A stretch of DNA of 55,804 nt from Clostridiaceae bacterium. Lineage in GTDB: Bacteria; Bacillota; Clostridia; Saccharofermentanales; Saccharofermentanaceae. Shown piece after piece: positions 34,743 through 43,501 of the stretch; the first letter of the stretch is position 1, and each line of letters begins with the position of its first letter. A program made the position numbers and the translations under genes. The notes below the pieces were generated by a model. It searched no databases, had not been told where the DNA came from, and worked only from the letters and a program-made list of their open reading frames with translations. The DNA is taken from the NCBI GenBank assembly GCA_012729635.1, contig JAAYCT010000002.1, positions 1 through 55,804 on the forward strand. Reading direction: 5' to 3'.

Positions 34743-37598
34743 ATGGATAGGCTTCGAGTGATAAAAAAGAATGAAAAAACGGTTATTTGCGTGGATCGAG
34801 CGGGTCGCGGGTTGACCCGCGTTGCCTCCGCGGTAGCGGCCGATTTTCGAAAAATTACCGGAGCACGTCCGTGCGATATACGGGTCGCGGGAACCGAAGA
34901 TCCCGAAAACGGAGCCTGTGCGAACGCCGACACCATTATTGTTGCAGGCGTCCTCGGAAGCGGCGGATATGTGGACCGTGCGGCGGCCGAGCGACGGATC
35001 GAAGTCTCCGGAATCATCGGAAAGCGCGAATGTTACCGAATGTCGACCGTTGCGATCCCCGGGAAGGAGATCCTCGTAATTGCCGGAAGCGACCTTCTCG
35101 GGGCGGAATACGGCCTTTTGAAACTGTCGGAACTCTGCGGTGTTTCTCCTTGGCACTACTGGGCGGATGTGACGCCGATTCCGCGCGAGTCGGTCGAGAT
35201 CGACCGATCGCTTCTGAATGTTAACTCTGATGAGCCGGAGATCCGCCTTCGCGGTTTTTTCATGAATGATGAGTGGCCTTCGCTCGGGAACTGGGTGCAC
35301 AGTACTTTCGGCGGTTTTAATGAGCTTTTCTATGAGAGGGTCTTTGACCTGCTCCTTCGTTTGCGAGGGAATTTTCTTTGGCCGGCGATGTGGACCGGCG
35401 TATTCAGCGAGGACGGAAGAGCGTTTCCGACCGCTTCGGCGCAAATGGCATCGGAGCTCGGAATCACGATGGGAACCAGTCACCATGAGCCTCTTTTTCG
35501 GGCGGGCGAGGAATTTTCACATCTGATGACCGAATCAAATGACAAGGGATACGGAAAGGACTGGAGTTATTACAGAAATCCCCGGGGTATTTCCGAATTT
35601 TGGACCGACGGGGTCCGGAGAAATCGCGACTTTCGGTCGCTGGTTACGATCGGCATGCGCGGAGAACGGGACAGCAAGATTCTCGGCGAGGATGCCACAC
35701 TTGCGGATAACATCGAGCTTTTGAAAAAAACGATTGCCGATCAGAAGAAGATTCTTTCCGACAACGGCATTCCGGATGCGCCCAAGGTTTTGGCGCTCTA
35801 TAAAGAGGTCGAAGATTACTACTACGGAGACGAGACGACGGAAGGACTGGATCGCTGGCCGGAGCTGGAGGATACGATGCTTCTTTTGTCGGACGATAAT
35901 TACGGGAATCTGCGAACGGTTCCGTCCCCCGAAAAGCGCGACCGCAAGGCCGGCTGGGGCATCTACTATCACTTCGATTATCACGGCGGGCCGATCTCCT
36001 ACGAGTGGATCAACTCGACACCGGTTACCAAGGCCTGGGAGCAGTTGACGGCGGCGCATACCTACGGAATACGTGATTTATGGGTTGCGAATGTCGGCGA
36101 TCTGCGGCCGTGCGAGCTGCCGCTGTCGTATTTTATGAGTTTGGCCTTCGACTTTTCATATTGGAAGGAAGCGAATCGAACCGCGGAATTTCTTGACAAG
36201 TGGGTGGAGGAACAATTCGGAGAATCGGTTGAGCCGAAAAGACGGGATGCGATCGCAAAAATTTTAAATGAATACACCCGGATGAACGGCGACCGGCGAC
36301 CGGAAGCGATTCATAAGGACACCTTTTGTTTTTCGGGGAATAACGAAGCGCGCTCGGAGCTCGAGCGCGCGGATCAATTAATCGCGGCGGTCAAACGTGT
36401 TGCGCCCGCGATTTTGCCGGAACGCAAAGATGCGTTTTTCTCGCTGGTGGAATTTCCCGCGCTCGCCTCCGCGAATCTTCGCAAAATGATGATTTATACC
36501 GGGATGCATGAGCGGTTTTATCGGATGAAGGCCGCGTACGCCAACGTGCTTCGCAAAAAAATCCTTGTCTGCATCGATGAGGACCGCGAACTGATCCGAA
36601 GATACAATGAGGAAATGGCGGGCGGTAAATGGCGGCACATGATGTCCTCCAAGCACGTTTCATTCCGGAATTGGAACGACGAGGGATCCGAATATCCGAG
36701 CCCGGAGTCGTTGGAACTTCCGCCAAAGGCACAACCGATCATCTGTCTTTTCGAAAACAATTCATACATTTCCGAAGGTCGTCTTTCGCTTGCCGCGATT
36801 TCGAGCATTGAAAATCAGAAACGACGTATTCTTCTGTTATCCGCCGATTCGAAGCCGGTATGTGCGAGAATTCGCGCGTCGGAGGACTGGATCGTCCTTT
36901 CGGAGCGGAAAACAGATCCTTTGCTTACGGAGATTGAGGTCGGTGTTCTTTGGCGGGCGATTGCCGGTCGACAAAGCGGGATGGTTACGATTGATTTCGG
37001 GGACGGGATTGCCGAGGTTTCCGTAACGGCCGAAACATTCGATATTTCGGATGTCGCTTCCGGTGCGTTTCCGGAAACGACCGGCGTCGTCAGCATGCCG
37101 TCCGACGCGTATGCGCGCAAGTCGGAGCCGGAGGGAGCCGAATGGGTTCGGATCAATGATTACGGGAAGTCCGGGGTAGCCATGAAGGTTTTGCCGGGCG
37201 ATGTCCGGTTTCCATCCGCGCCGGGTGCGCCCTTCCTTGAGTATGATGTCCATATTACGCACCCCGGTCATTACACGGTAAGTGCGTACATCGCACCGAC
37301 CAACAATCCCGTAAAGGGAAAAGGCTTGTGTTTTGCGGTTTCGGTCGACGGGAAAGAACCGGTTCTTGTCGATACGCTGCCGAAAGGCTTTGCGGCGGGC
37401 GATCCCGGGGATCCGGACTGGTGCCGGTATGTACTTGATAACGGGCGTCGATGCCCGGCTGATTTTGATTTGGACCGCGGACCGCATACCGTTCGATGGA
37501 TTCATTTGGATCCGGGCGTGGTTTTGCAGAAGCTGGAGATCGCGCAAAAGCCATCGGAATCATTTTACGGGTATCGGACTACGTATCGGAAACCGTAG
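34743..37598 (+). CDS. GH115 xylan alpha-1,2-glucuronidase
   Basis: GH115 enzymes remove (4-O-methyl-)glucuronic acid side chains from xylan and xylo-oligosaccharides. The 951-residue protein shows family segments in order: IRLRGFFMNDEWPSLGNW, LLLRLRGNFLWPAMWTG, GITMGTSHHEPLFRAGEE, YYHFDYHGGPISYEW and ELPLSYFMSLAFDF. A C-terminal beta-sandwich domain (from about residue 780) ends the protein. The start at 34743 has GGAGG upstream. There is no signal peptide, so it works in the cytoplasm on imported oligomers, in contrast to many secreted homologues. The glucuronate released feeds UxaC. Its last 20 bp overlap the convergent gene. Confidence 0.92.
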   Translation: MDRLRVIKKNEKTVICVDRAGRGLTRVASAVAADFRKITGARPCDIRVAGTEDPENGACANADTIIVAGVLGSGGYVDRAAAERRIEVSGIIGKRECYRMSTVAIPGKEILVIAGSDLLGAEYGLLKLSELCGVSPWHYWADVTPIPRESVEIDRSLLNVNSDEPEIRLRGFFMNDEWPSLGNWVHSTFGGFNELFYERVFDLLLRLRGNFLWPAMWTGVFSEDGRAFPTASAQMASELGITMGTSHHEPLFRAGEEFSHLMTESNDKGYGKDWSYYRNPRGISEFWTDGVRRNRDFRSLVTIGMRGERDSKILGEDATLADNIELLKKTIADQKKILSDNGIPDAPKVLALYKEVEDYYYGDETTEGLDRWPELEDTMLLLSDDNYGNLRTVPSPEKRDRKAGWGIYYHFDYHGGPISYEWINSTPVTKAWEQLTAAHTYGIRDLWVANVGDLRPCELPLSYFMSLAFDFSYWKEANRTAEFLDKWVEEQFGESVEPKRRDAIAKILNEYTRMNGDRRPEAIHKDTFCFSGNNEARSELERADQLIAAVKRVAPAILPERKDAFFSLVEFPALASANLRKMMIYTGMHERFYRMKAAYANVLRKKILVCIDEDRELIRRYNEEMAGGKWRHMMSSKHVSFRNWNDEGSEYPSPESLELPPKAQPIICLFENNSYISEGRLSLAAISSIENQKRRILLLSADSKPVCARIRASEDWIVLSERKTDPLLTEIEVGVLWRAIAGRQSGMVTIDFGDGIAEVSVTAETFDISDVASGAFPETTGVVSMPSDAYARKSEPEGAEWVRINDYGKSGVAMKVLPGDVRFPSAPGAPFLEYDVHITHPGHYTVSAYIAPTNNPVKGKGLCFAVSVDGKEPVLVDTLPKGFAAGDPGDPDWCRYVLDNGRRCPADFDLDRGPHTVRWIHLDPGVVLQKLEIAQKPSESFYGYRTTYRKP

Positions 37599-39309
37599 TG
37601 ACCGGATTGTTTGTCTCCAGGTATGCGTAATTTTGTCCGACGAAGCGATTCACGAGGTAGCGGGACAGATTCAACGGTGTGATCATCGTATATATTTCTT
37701 CACCGTTTCGGTGTTTTTCAGGAATCCGGATTGCGCTCATCGTACTGTTGCGAAGCTCAAGCAAATCGTATCCGCCTTTTCCAAAGGAGAAATCCAGTTC
37801 CCAATCATAGTGTGTATTCATTCCGTGATCGGCTTGAAGAATAATGACGGCATCCGGATCCTTTTCCAGAATCATATCAATCATGCGGATGAGCACCTTT
37901 GAAAAATACACATGTTGGTCGTGATAATTTTTGGCGTCCTCCAGCAAAAAGGACTCCTTTCGATTGCCGTTTGCGTCAAACAGATACGGGTCATGAAACA
38001 TGACGGACATCAGCATATTGAAACTCGGCGCGTTCTCTTTTGAGTCATTCAGGATATAAGACAGGGCCTGGGCAAAATATGCGTGAGAAATCGAAGCGTT
38101 GCCGCCCATGAATAAGGCGTCGATTTCCTCGTTCGTCAATATCGGATCGACCGGCTCGGCGTACGACGGAAGCGCGGGAAAAAGCGCATCGGGTGAGCCC
38201 GGGTCCAACCCGAAAAGCATGGTTCCGGGACGGAAAAAGGAGAGCATAAACACCCCGGCCTCCGAGGCATGGATGCTTTTCATTGCTTTTTCTTTCGAAA
38301 GTTGAGGCAGCCGTGCGAGCGTATACGGGTATTGAAGAGCGATGCATCGGGTGAAGTGCCCGCATCCGATTGTATCCAAGGGGAAATAGAATGAATCGGT
38401 GGTCGGGAAAAAGTGCTGATCCATCAATGCGACGGTATTTGTGTCGTATCCCGCGGATGAGAAGGCATCGATCAATTCGTTATTCAGTCGGACATCGGTC
38501 AGTATCGCCTCGGCTTGGTTGTGGATCGTGAGGGTATCGAATGCCGGATCATCAATCATTTCTTTCAGACGGGTGTCATAGAAAAAAGGACACATCAGGG
38601 CCGGAACGGCGATGGTCGTTTTATGCCTGGCCTCAAAGGAAGCCGTCTCATTGATCAGAAAGCTTCTCTCCCGAAGCGCTTCGCAGAAATCGTCCTGCGG
38701 ATCCCCGAAGTATTTTTCCACGGCACTTACGCTTAACATCCCGTCGCAGTGGATCCAATAAACGTTCGGCCGGTCGTCCGTACGATGTTCGACGATAAAA
38801 TCCGTCTTGATCTCGGGCTTCGGGGAAAGGCTGCCGGTGACGGTTATATAGGTGCAAGATACGGCCGACATGAGGAAAAACACGGAGAAAAAGGAACAGA
38901 GGAGCAAAGAAAATTTTCCGTCGTTCGGTATGGATCGGAGAACATAAGCAAGAATCCCGGACATCAAGATCCAGAAACAAAAGAAAACGGCGACGTGAAA
39001 AAACAAATCCGCGATTTTTTCATGCGCCAGGGATTCAACAAAAATACCGAACCATATCATCAGACAAAATACGGTCACCGCAAGAGCGCGACGAAAGATC
39101 CGGACGCCCAAAAGCCAGAATGCCGCGGTCAGGACGACACATAATACGGAAGGGATCAGAACATATAGTACGGGGAAATATGTGGAATTCTGATTATAGT
39201 AAAAAAGAAGGATCGCCGGCGGAAACAGGGCGCCTGTCGCAAGAAGCCAAAGAACCCGCGGCTCCGATATGTTATCGCGAAACAGATTGCTTTTCGACGG
39301 ATTTTTCAC
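37579..39309 (-). CDS. Membrane-bound alkaline-phosphatase-superfamily enzyme
   Basis: This 576-residue protein has four to five N-terminal helices and an extracytoplasmic domain of the sulfatase/phosphoglycerol-transferase superfamily. NVYWIHCDGMLS supplies the first metal-binding aspartate, and IILQADHGMNTHYDWEL the conserved D-H-G metal site. A KTTIAVPALMCPF segment may carry the nucleophile threonine. Homologues with this architecture transfer or remove phospho- or sulfo-groups on surface polymers; the exact reaction is unknown. Translation starts at GTG 39309 with AAGGAG upstream. It is the third gene of a minus-strand unit behind the methyltransferase gene, 69 bp away. Confidence 0.75.
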   Translation of the reverse strand: MKNPSKSNLFRDNISEPRVLWLLATGALFPPAILLFYYNQNSTYFPVLYVLIPSVLCVVLTAAFWLLGVRIFRRALAVTVFCLMIWFGIFVESLAHEKIADLFFHVAVFFCFWILMSGILAYVLRSIPNDGKFSLLLCSFFSVFFLMSAVSCTYITVTGSLSPKPEIKTDFIVEHRTDDRPNVYWIHCDGMLSVSAVEKYFGDPQDDFCEALRERSFLINETASFEARHKTTIAVPALMCPFFYDTRLKEMIDDPAFDTLTIHNQAEAILTDVRLNNELIDAFSSAGYDTNTVALMDQHFFPTTDSFYFPLDTIGCGHFTRCIALQYPYTLARLPQLSKEKAMKSIHASEAGVFMLSFFRPGTMLFGLDPGSPDALFPALPSYAEPVDPILTNEEIDALFMGGNASISHAYFAQALSYILNDSKENAPSFNMLMSVMFHDPYLFDANGNRKESFLLEDAKNYHDQHVYFSKVLIRMIDMILEKDPDAVIILQADHGMNTHYDWELDFSFGKGGYDLLELRNSTMSAIRIPEKHRNGEEIYTMITPLNLSRYLVNRFVGQNYAYLETNNPVTTVSDT

Positions 39310-39378
39310 GGACTGCGGTCACTCCTTCGGGAACAATACGCCGATTCAAGCCCGACAAGGAATAAATCGGCTGCGGGC

Positions 39379-40761
39379 CTATTTTTCAAAAAGGTAGAGG
39401 GTTCTTTCCGACCCGAGGACCGCTCTTTGGGCCGTCGGTTTAAAATGTCGGGCAAACGATGCTTCGAAATGTTCCTTTGTATAATGATCGAAAATATCTT
39501 CGCGCGACGAGAGCAGACGCTGTGTCTGCATGTCGGATTTGGGAACAAACTCGATGATCAGCCGGTCGCTCATCCCGGACAACCACTCGGCTAATATATC
39601 GAGCGGTACGTTGTTGGAAATAGCCAGGTGATGAATGACCGCAAGCATCATGATACAATCCGGCCGCTCTCTTTCGGCCAGGGACATCCGTTCTTTTCCG
39701 GAAAATCCGATACTGCTGCTCGGATTGGTCAGATCCATGAGAAGCGGCAGGATGGGGATATTCTTGTTTCGGGTTTGAAGGTAGCAACGTTCCACGGCAA
39801 CCGGATCCGCGTCAAACGCAATCGTTCTTACGCCGGAGCGGGCTGCCAAAAGGGAATAGGTGCCGTCGTTGCTTCCCATATCCCAAAGAGACGAGGGCTT
39901 TACAAGAGTAAGAAATTCCGAAACGATGGACTTCTTTGATTCCGCGGAGGCTTCCGAGTAGCTGGTTTGAGCGGAATAATCGCCCCACTCGGTTTTACGA
40001 ATCGGGAAGCGAAGCTTTTCGATCGCCAGAATCATACTCTCGATCAGGGCCCGATGATTGTTTATGGACAAGGAAACGGTGGAATGGGGCGAATTCCCGT
40101 CCGTGCGCTTCGATGTGTCCGAATGTCGGGCGATGGCGGCGGCATGCCAACGGATGTGCTGTCTGGCGAAAAAGCCGCCTCTTCCCCGAAGGATTCGATC
40201 GGCCAGATCCAACGGAATCCCGTCGATGTAGCTACCGAGCAAACGACTCATCCGAACGTCTACCCGGCTCATCAGCAGAAGGGGGGCCAGGAAATGACGA
40301 CAAAACTGACTGTAGGCAATCCAGGGGCTGTTGTCCCGGTACAGGTCAAAAGAAAGGGTGTCGATGAAGACGGGGTTCCCGCGCGAAAACTGAACATTAA
40401 ACGCACTGGCGTCTTTTAAGACCATTCCGTGGTCCAGCGCGAGCCGATGGATTTTAAGGGTCAGGAGCGCGGCATCCCGGAGTGCGGAAAAAGACCACTC
40501 GTACGGATAGGAGATAAACGGGATCCGTTCCGGTCGGATAACAATAAGCCCGTTTTCGAAAGGGCAAATCTCCGACGTTTCTTCATGTCCGATCAGCCAG
40601 CTTTTATCAAGAAGTTTCCGATATAGGCCGGATTGTTTCAGATGACTGTATTGTGCCGCATAGGATCGATTGATTTGGCGGTAAAGCGTCCCGCCTTTTG
40701 AAAAAATACAGCCGGACGGATCGCGAAAAGAACCGCCGTTTCTTAGCTCAATTTCCTTCAT
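39379..40761 (-). CDS. Kinase-like/SAM-methyltransferase fusion protein
   Basis: This 460-residue protein has two parts. The N-terminal half (about 30-190) contains GMVLKDASAFNVQFSRGNPV followed by FIDTLSFD. This looks like the catalytic loop (D-x4-N) and the metal-binding aspartate of kinase-like folds. The C-terminal half (about 290-450) is a class I methyltransferase with LWDMGSNDGTYSLLA as the SAM-binding loop, IAFDADPVAVERCY and MMLAVIHHLA. Related proteins are annotated NoeA-like. I infer modification of a surface glycan. It overlaps the tiny upstream gene by 14 bp. Confidence 0.75.
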   Translation of the reverse strand: MKEIELRNGGSFRDPSGCIFSKGGTLYRQINRSYAAQYSHLKQSGLYRKLLDKSWLIGHEETSEICPFENGLIVIRPERIPFISYPYEWSFSALRDAALLTLKIHRLALDHGMVLKDASAFNVQFSRGNPVFIDTLSFDLYRDNSPWIAYSQFCRHFLAPLLLMSRVDVRMSRLLGSYIDGIPLDLADRILRGRGGFFARQHIRWHAAAIARHSDTSKRTDGNSPHSTVSLSINNHRALIESMILAIEKLRFPIRKTEWGDYSAQTSYSEASAESKKSIVSEFLTLVKPSSLWDMGSNDGTYSLLAARSGVRTIAFDADPVAVERCYLQTRNKNIPILPLLMDLTNPSSSIGFSGKERMSLAERERPDCIMMLAVIHHLAISNNVPLDILAEWLSGMSDRLIIEFVPKSDMQTQRLLSSREDIFDHYTKEHFEASFARHFKPTAQRAVLGSERTLYLFEK

Positions 40762-40939
40762 CTTTCTTGTCCGTCGAATGAATATCCGCCTCGTTTTTGG
40801 ATTTGAATATGCGTTTGAACCATGCCGAAATTCGGTTTCTGAACGAAATCATGAAAATGCCGACTGCAGCGATTCCCGCCACGAGCGCCTGAATAACCAT
40901 ACTTCCGAGTGCAGGATCGATATATAATAAATAACGCAA
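40748..40939 (-). CDS. Tiny YIDP-motif membrane protein
   Basis: A 63-residue protein starting MRYLLYIDPALGSMVIQAL, then one hydrophobic helix and a basic, hydrophilic tail. The opening resembles the YIDPGTGS motif of very small proteins that I recall being encoded beside methyltransferase and sulfatase-like genes. The start is a TTG at 40939, chosen because AAAGGA lies ten bases upstream and the motif then sits at the N-terminus. The longer frame adds unrelated residues. Its 3' end overlaps the methyltransferase gene. Function unknown; a membrane partner for the next two enzymes is my guess. Confidence 0.65.
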   Translation of the reverse strand: MRYLLYIDPALGSMVIQALVAGIAAVGIFMISFRNRISAWFKRIFKSKNEADIHSTDKKDEGN

Positions 40940-41060
40940 ATCGATACGGTTCCTTTCGTTACGAATCGCGGGCGGGCAAAGGGGTTGGCACAATCTTCCC
41001 AATCAGTCTATCATATGTACGGGCGCATGAATAGAAACAACCCGCGGTCGCGCATTAAGA

Positions 41061-41066
41061 TATAAT
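41061..41066 (+). promoter_or_regulatory. -10 box of the VOC protein gene
   Basis: A perfect TATAAT lies 44 bp before the chosen start; no good -35 is visible. A longer reading frame would start inside this box (41065), which argues for the ATG at 41110. Confidence 0.45.
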
Positions 41067-41109
41067 GGGGATGAAAAGGAAGTCGATCCGTTGCCCCGGA
41101 GGCGTTGAC

Positions 41110-41493
41110 ATGATCATCCGACATATTGCGATGTATGTACTCGATTTAGAGGGAATAAGGGATTTTTATATCCGCTATTTCGGCGCAACCGCCAATTCGG
41201 GCTATCACAATCCCGCAACCGGACTTCGCACCTTTTTTCTATCTTTTAACGGCGGGACGCAGGTGGAAATCATGTCTCGTCCCGAGGTTAACCATGGATT
41301 CGAAGAGGCCTTTCGGACAGGCTATACGCATCTGGCGTTCGGCGTCGGAAGCCGCGACCGGGTCGACCGTCTGACCCGGTCGCTGGAAGACGACGGTTTT
41401 TCCGTGATCGGAGCGCCCAGAGTGACCGGTGACGGGTATTACGAGAGCGTTGTGCTCGACCCGGAGGGAAACCGGATCGAAATTACCGAGTGA
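41110..41493 (+). CDS. VOC-superfamily (glyoxalase-like) protein
   Basis: A 127-residue protein with two beta-alpha-beta3 modules. The four expected metal ligands are visible: histidine in IIRHIAMYV, glutamate in GGTQVEIMS, histidine in GYTHLAFGV and glutamate near the end in GNRIEITE. This matches glyoxalase I-like enzymes, but VOC proteins also include dioxygenases, epimerases and antibiotic-binding proteins. CCGGAGG precedes the ATG. It is a single gene followed by terminator-like hairpins. Confidence 0.82.
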   Translation: MIIRHIAMYVLDLEGIRDFYIRYFGATANSGYHNPATGLRTFFLSFNGGTQVEIMSRPEVNHGFEEAFRTGYTHLAFGVGSRDRVDRLTRSLEDDGFSVIGAPRVTGDGYYESVVLDPEGNRIEITE

Positions 41494-41519
41494 CCGGCGA
41501 GCGAATCCGCAAAAGAGTT

Positions 41520-41573
41520 CGGATGAAAGCATCCGCCTTCCGTTTTTTTGAAAAAAGCCCATAGTCGGGCTTT
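41520..41573. terminator. Terminator cluster after the VOC gene
   Basis: CGGATG (41520-41525) pairs with CATCCG (41530-41535) and is followed by a seven-T run at 41543-41549. A second hairpin, AAAGCCC (41554-41560) with GGGCTTT (41567-41573), has a U-tract mainly when read on the minus strand. Together they insulate the VOC gene from its surroundings. Confidence 0.6.
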
Positions 41574-41763
41574 CGGAAAACGTTCTTCTGCGAATGGTTG
41601 AGGATGCCCGGGAGAAGGGCAGTCTGCGCGGCGACATCGCGGCGTGATATCATCGTTCCGACCAGCGATAAAATCGACCGGTAACGCAACGCTTACGGGC
41701 GACGTCTCGTCATATGAGTATAGAGGTTCGTTTTCCAATCATACAGAGACAGGAGATCAACGA

Positions 41764-42162
41764 ATGAAAGTTCATCCTTTTGATTCTTATAACGGGGCCG
41801 AGTATCCTTCGATTAAAGACGTTTCCTCCGGCAAAAAGCCGGTCGGAAATCCCAAAGGCGCGGCGGCGTTGATTATGGCGTCACTGACCGTGCTTTCTCT
41901 CTCGTATTGTGATCCGGGTGCGAAAAAAGATAACGTGCAACTTGCGGGCGCACCGACGATTTCGGAAACGACGATAACGGATTTGTCGATCGAGTCGACC
42001 CGAACCGTGGGCATCGTACCGGAGGAGTGGACGGAAGGCACGACCGGGACATCGGAGGAGACCGAGGAAGTGATACTTGCGGGTGAGGTCGCGTATACCG
42101 AGACCGAAGCAATCTTCACGGAAGATATCGCGGAGCCCGGAGTGGTCATTCCCGAAAATTAA
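41764..42162 (+). CDS. Small acidic single-Cys protein, candidate radical SAM substrate
   Basis: A 132-residue protein lying 55 bp before the radical SAM gene. The ATG at 41764 has AGGAG eight bases upstream. The N-terminus (MKVHPFDSYNGAEYPSIKD) is hydrophilic and could be a recognition leader. Then come NPKGAAALIMASLTVLSLSY, a hydrophobic helix, and a single cysteine (C49) in a poor lipobox. The last 80 residues are rich in Thr, Glu, Ser and Ile with repeated short motifs (TEGTTGTSEETEE, TETEAIFTED). I do not recognise the family. The small size and the neighbour suggest a modified peptide or lipoprotein-like precursor. Confidence 0.65.
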   Translation: MKVHPFDSYNGAEYPSIKDVSSGKKPVGNPKGAAALIMASLTVLSLSYCDPGAKKDNVQLAGAPTISETTITDLSIESTRTVGIVPEEWTEGTTGTSEETEEVILAGEVAYTETEAIFTEDIAEPGVVIPEN

Positions 42163-42217
42163 TCTCCCGTAATACGAAAATCAATCATTTCCCCGATTCG
42201 GAAGGCGGAACGTTTGT

Positions 42218-43348
42218 ATGAATCTGACCCTTCATATCACCGACCGATGCAATATGCGCTGTGCGTATTGCGTTCATGACTATTCACCGAGGCAAATGAG
42301 TCTTGAGACGGCCTTTGCCGCAGTCGATCTTTCCGTGCGCTCACAGGGGAATTCGTTGATTCCTTCCGGATGTATGCACACCGGGCTTTGCTTCTATGGC
42401 GGAGAGCCGCTTTTAAACCGTGATTTAATCGAAAAAACCGTGGCGTATTGTGAGACACTTCGTGCCGAAAGGGGCGAGGTTTTTCATTATCTTATCGTGA
42501 CGAACGGAACCCTGATGGATGAGGCATTTCTAGCGTTCGCGGCGACGCATGACATCGGGATCGGACTTTCGCACGACGGGTTGATGCAGGAGGATTCCCG
42601 TCGGATGGAGGACGGAGCGTCCTCGTCCGGGCGTCTGGAAAAGACGATCGATTTACTTCTCCGATATTGCCCGCGTTCCACGGCGATGTGCACGATTCAT
42701 CCGCCCCTGGCCGACCGGCTCGCGGAGTCGGTCCGATGGCTTTTCGGGAAGGGCTTCCGGAAAATACAGACGGTTCCCGCGGTCGGAATCAAAGCGGATT
42801 GGACACCGGAGGCGCTTGAGACACTCGAAAAGCAGTATCGGCTCCTTTCCGATTTCTACGTCGAAAAGACACGGGCGGGTGACGATTTCGAGCTGACGCT
42901 TTTTGAGAGCAAAATCCGCTCGCACATCATGGACGGACGGGGGATCAATCAGACTTGCCGATTCGGCAAACGCCAGCTCTCGGTCGCTCCGGATGGCGTG
43001 ATTTATCCCTGCGTCCAGTTTCTGGATCTGCCGGAATACCGGATGGGCGATGTGTTCGACGGTCTGATTGCGAAAAATGTAGAGCATGTAGCCGAAAAGG
43101 GCAGCAAGGAGCCAATCGAGTGTCAGACCTGCGCGCTTCGGAAGCGGTGTAAGTACAATTGCTGCTGCATGAATCGGCTCACCACCGGGCATATCGATGA
43201 GATATCTCCGTTGACCTGTTCCTTTGAGCGACTGGCAATACGATACGCGGATCGTACCGCCAATATCCTGATGGCCGAAGAAAACGCGCGATTCATCCGA
43301 AAGCACTACGCGTCAGTTCTCGGAAAGGATCCGATGTTTTTTGAGTAA
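42218..43348 (+). CDS. Radical SAM/SPASM-domain peptide maturase
   Basis: A 376-residue enzyme. C11, C15 and C18 (CNMRCAYC) bind the SAM-cleaving iron-sulfur cluster, and LCFYGGEPLLNRDLI is the SAM-binding GGEP motif. The C-terminal SPASM domain has its cysteines in QTCRFGKRQ and GVIYPCVQF, then CQTCALRKRCKYNCCC, and a last one in LTCSFE. This can hold two more clusters. SPASM enzymes of this layout modify peptides or act as anaerobic sulfatase-maturating enzymes. The upstream small protein makes peptide modification more likely, though an AP-superfamily enzyme lies 3 kb away. No sulfatase CxPxR motif was noted there. Confidence 0.88.
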   Translation: MNLTLHITDRCNMRCAYCVHDYSPRQMSLETAFAAVDLSVRSQGNSLIPSGCMHTGLCFYGGEPLLNRDLIEKTVAYCETLRAERGEVFHYLIVTNGTLMDEAFLAFAATHDIGIGLSHDGLMQEDSRRMEDGASSSGRLEKTIDLLLRYCPRSTAMCTIHPPLADRLAESVRWLFGKGFRKIQTVPAVGIKADWTPEALETLEKQYRLLSDFYVEKTRAGDDFELTLFESKIRSHIMDGRGINQTCRFGKRQLSVAPDGVIYPCVQFLDLPEYRMGDVFDGLIAKNVEHVAEKGSKEPIECQTCALRKRCKYNCCCMNRLTTGHIDEISPLTCSFERLAIRYADRTANILMAEENARFIRKHYASVLGKDPMFFE

Positions 43349-43410
43349 GGGAAAGAAGTCGAAGACCGGAGCGCGAGCCCGGCGGTTTATCTTTGCCGCA
43401 CCGAAGCATT

Positions 43411-43441
43411 GTCGGACGCCGCCGACCGGACGGCTTTTTTT
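43411..43441 (+). terminator. Terminator after the radical SAM gene
   Basis: GTCGG (43411-43415) can pair with CCGAC (43422-43426), and the GC-rich segment that follows ends in CGGC and a seven-T run (43435-43441). The exact fold is uncertain, but position and U-tract fit a Rho-independent terminator. Confidence 0.5.
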
Positions 43442-43501
43442 ATGCGAAAAATCTGTCGAGTCGACGGCACAAATAATCCGTGCTTTTCTCTTCAATCCCT
43501 G

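Noticed and set aside
42218-43348. Anaerobic sulfatase-maturating enzyme for the nearby AP-superfamily protein
   Set aside because: The AP-superfamily protein is 3 kb away on the other strand and I noted no CxPxR or SxPxR maturation motif in it; the small protein directly upstream is a better partner.
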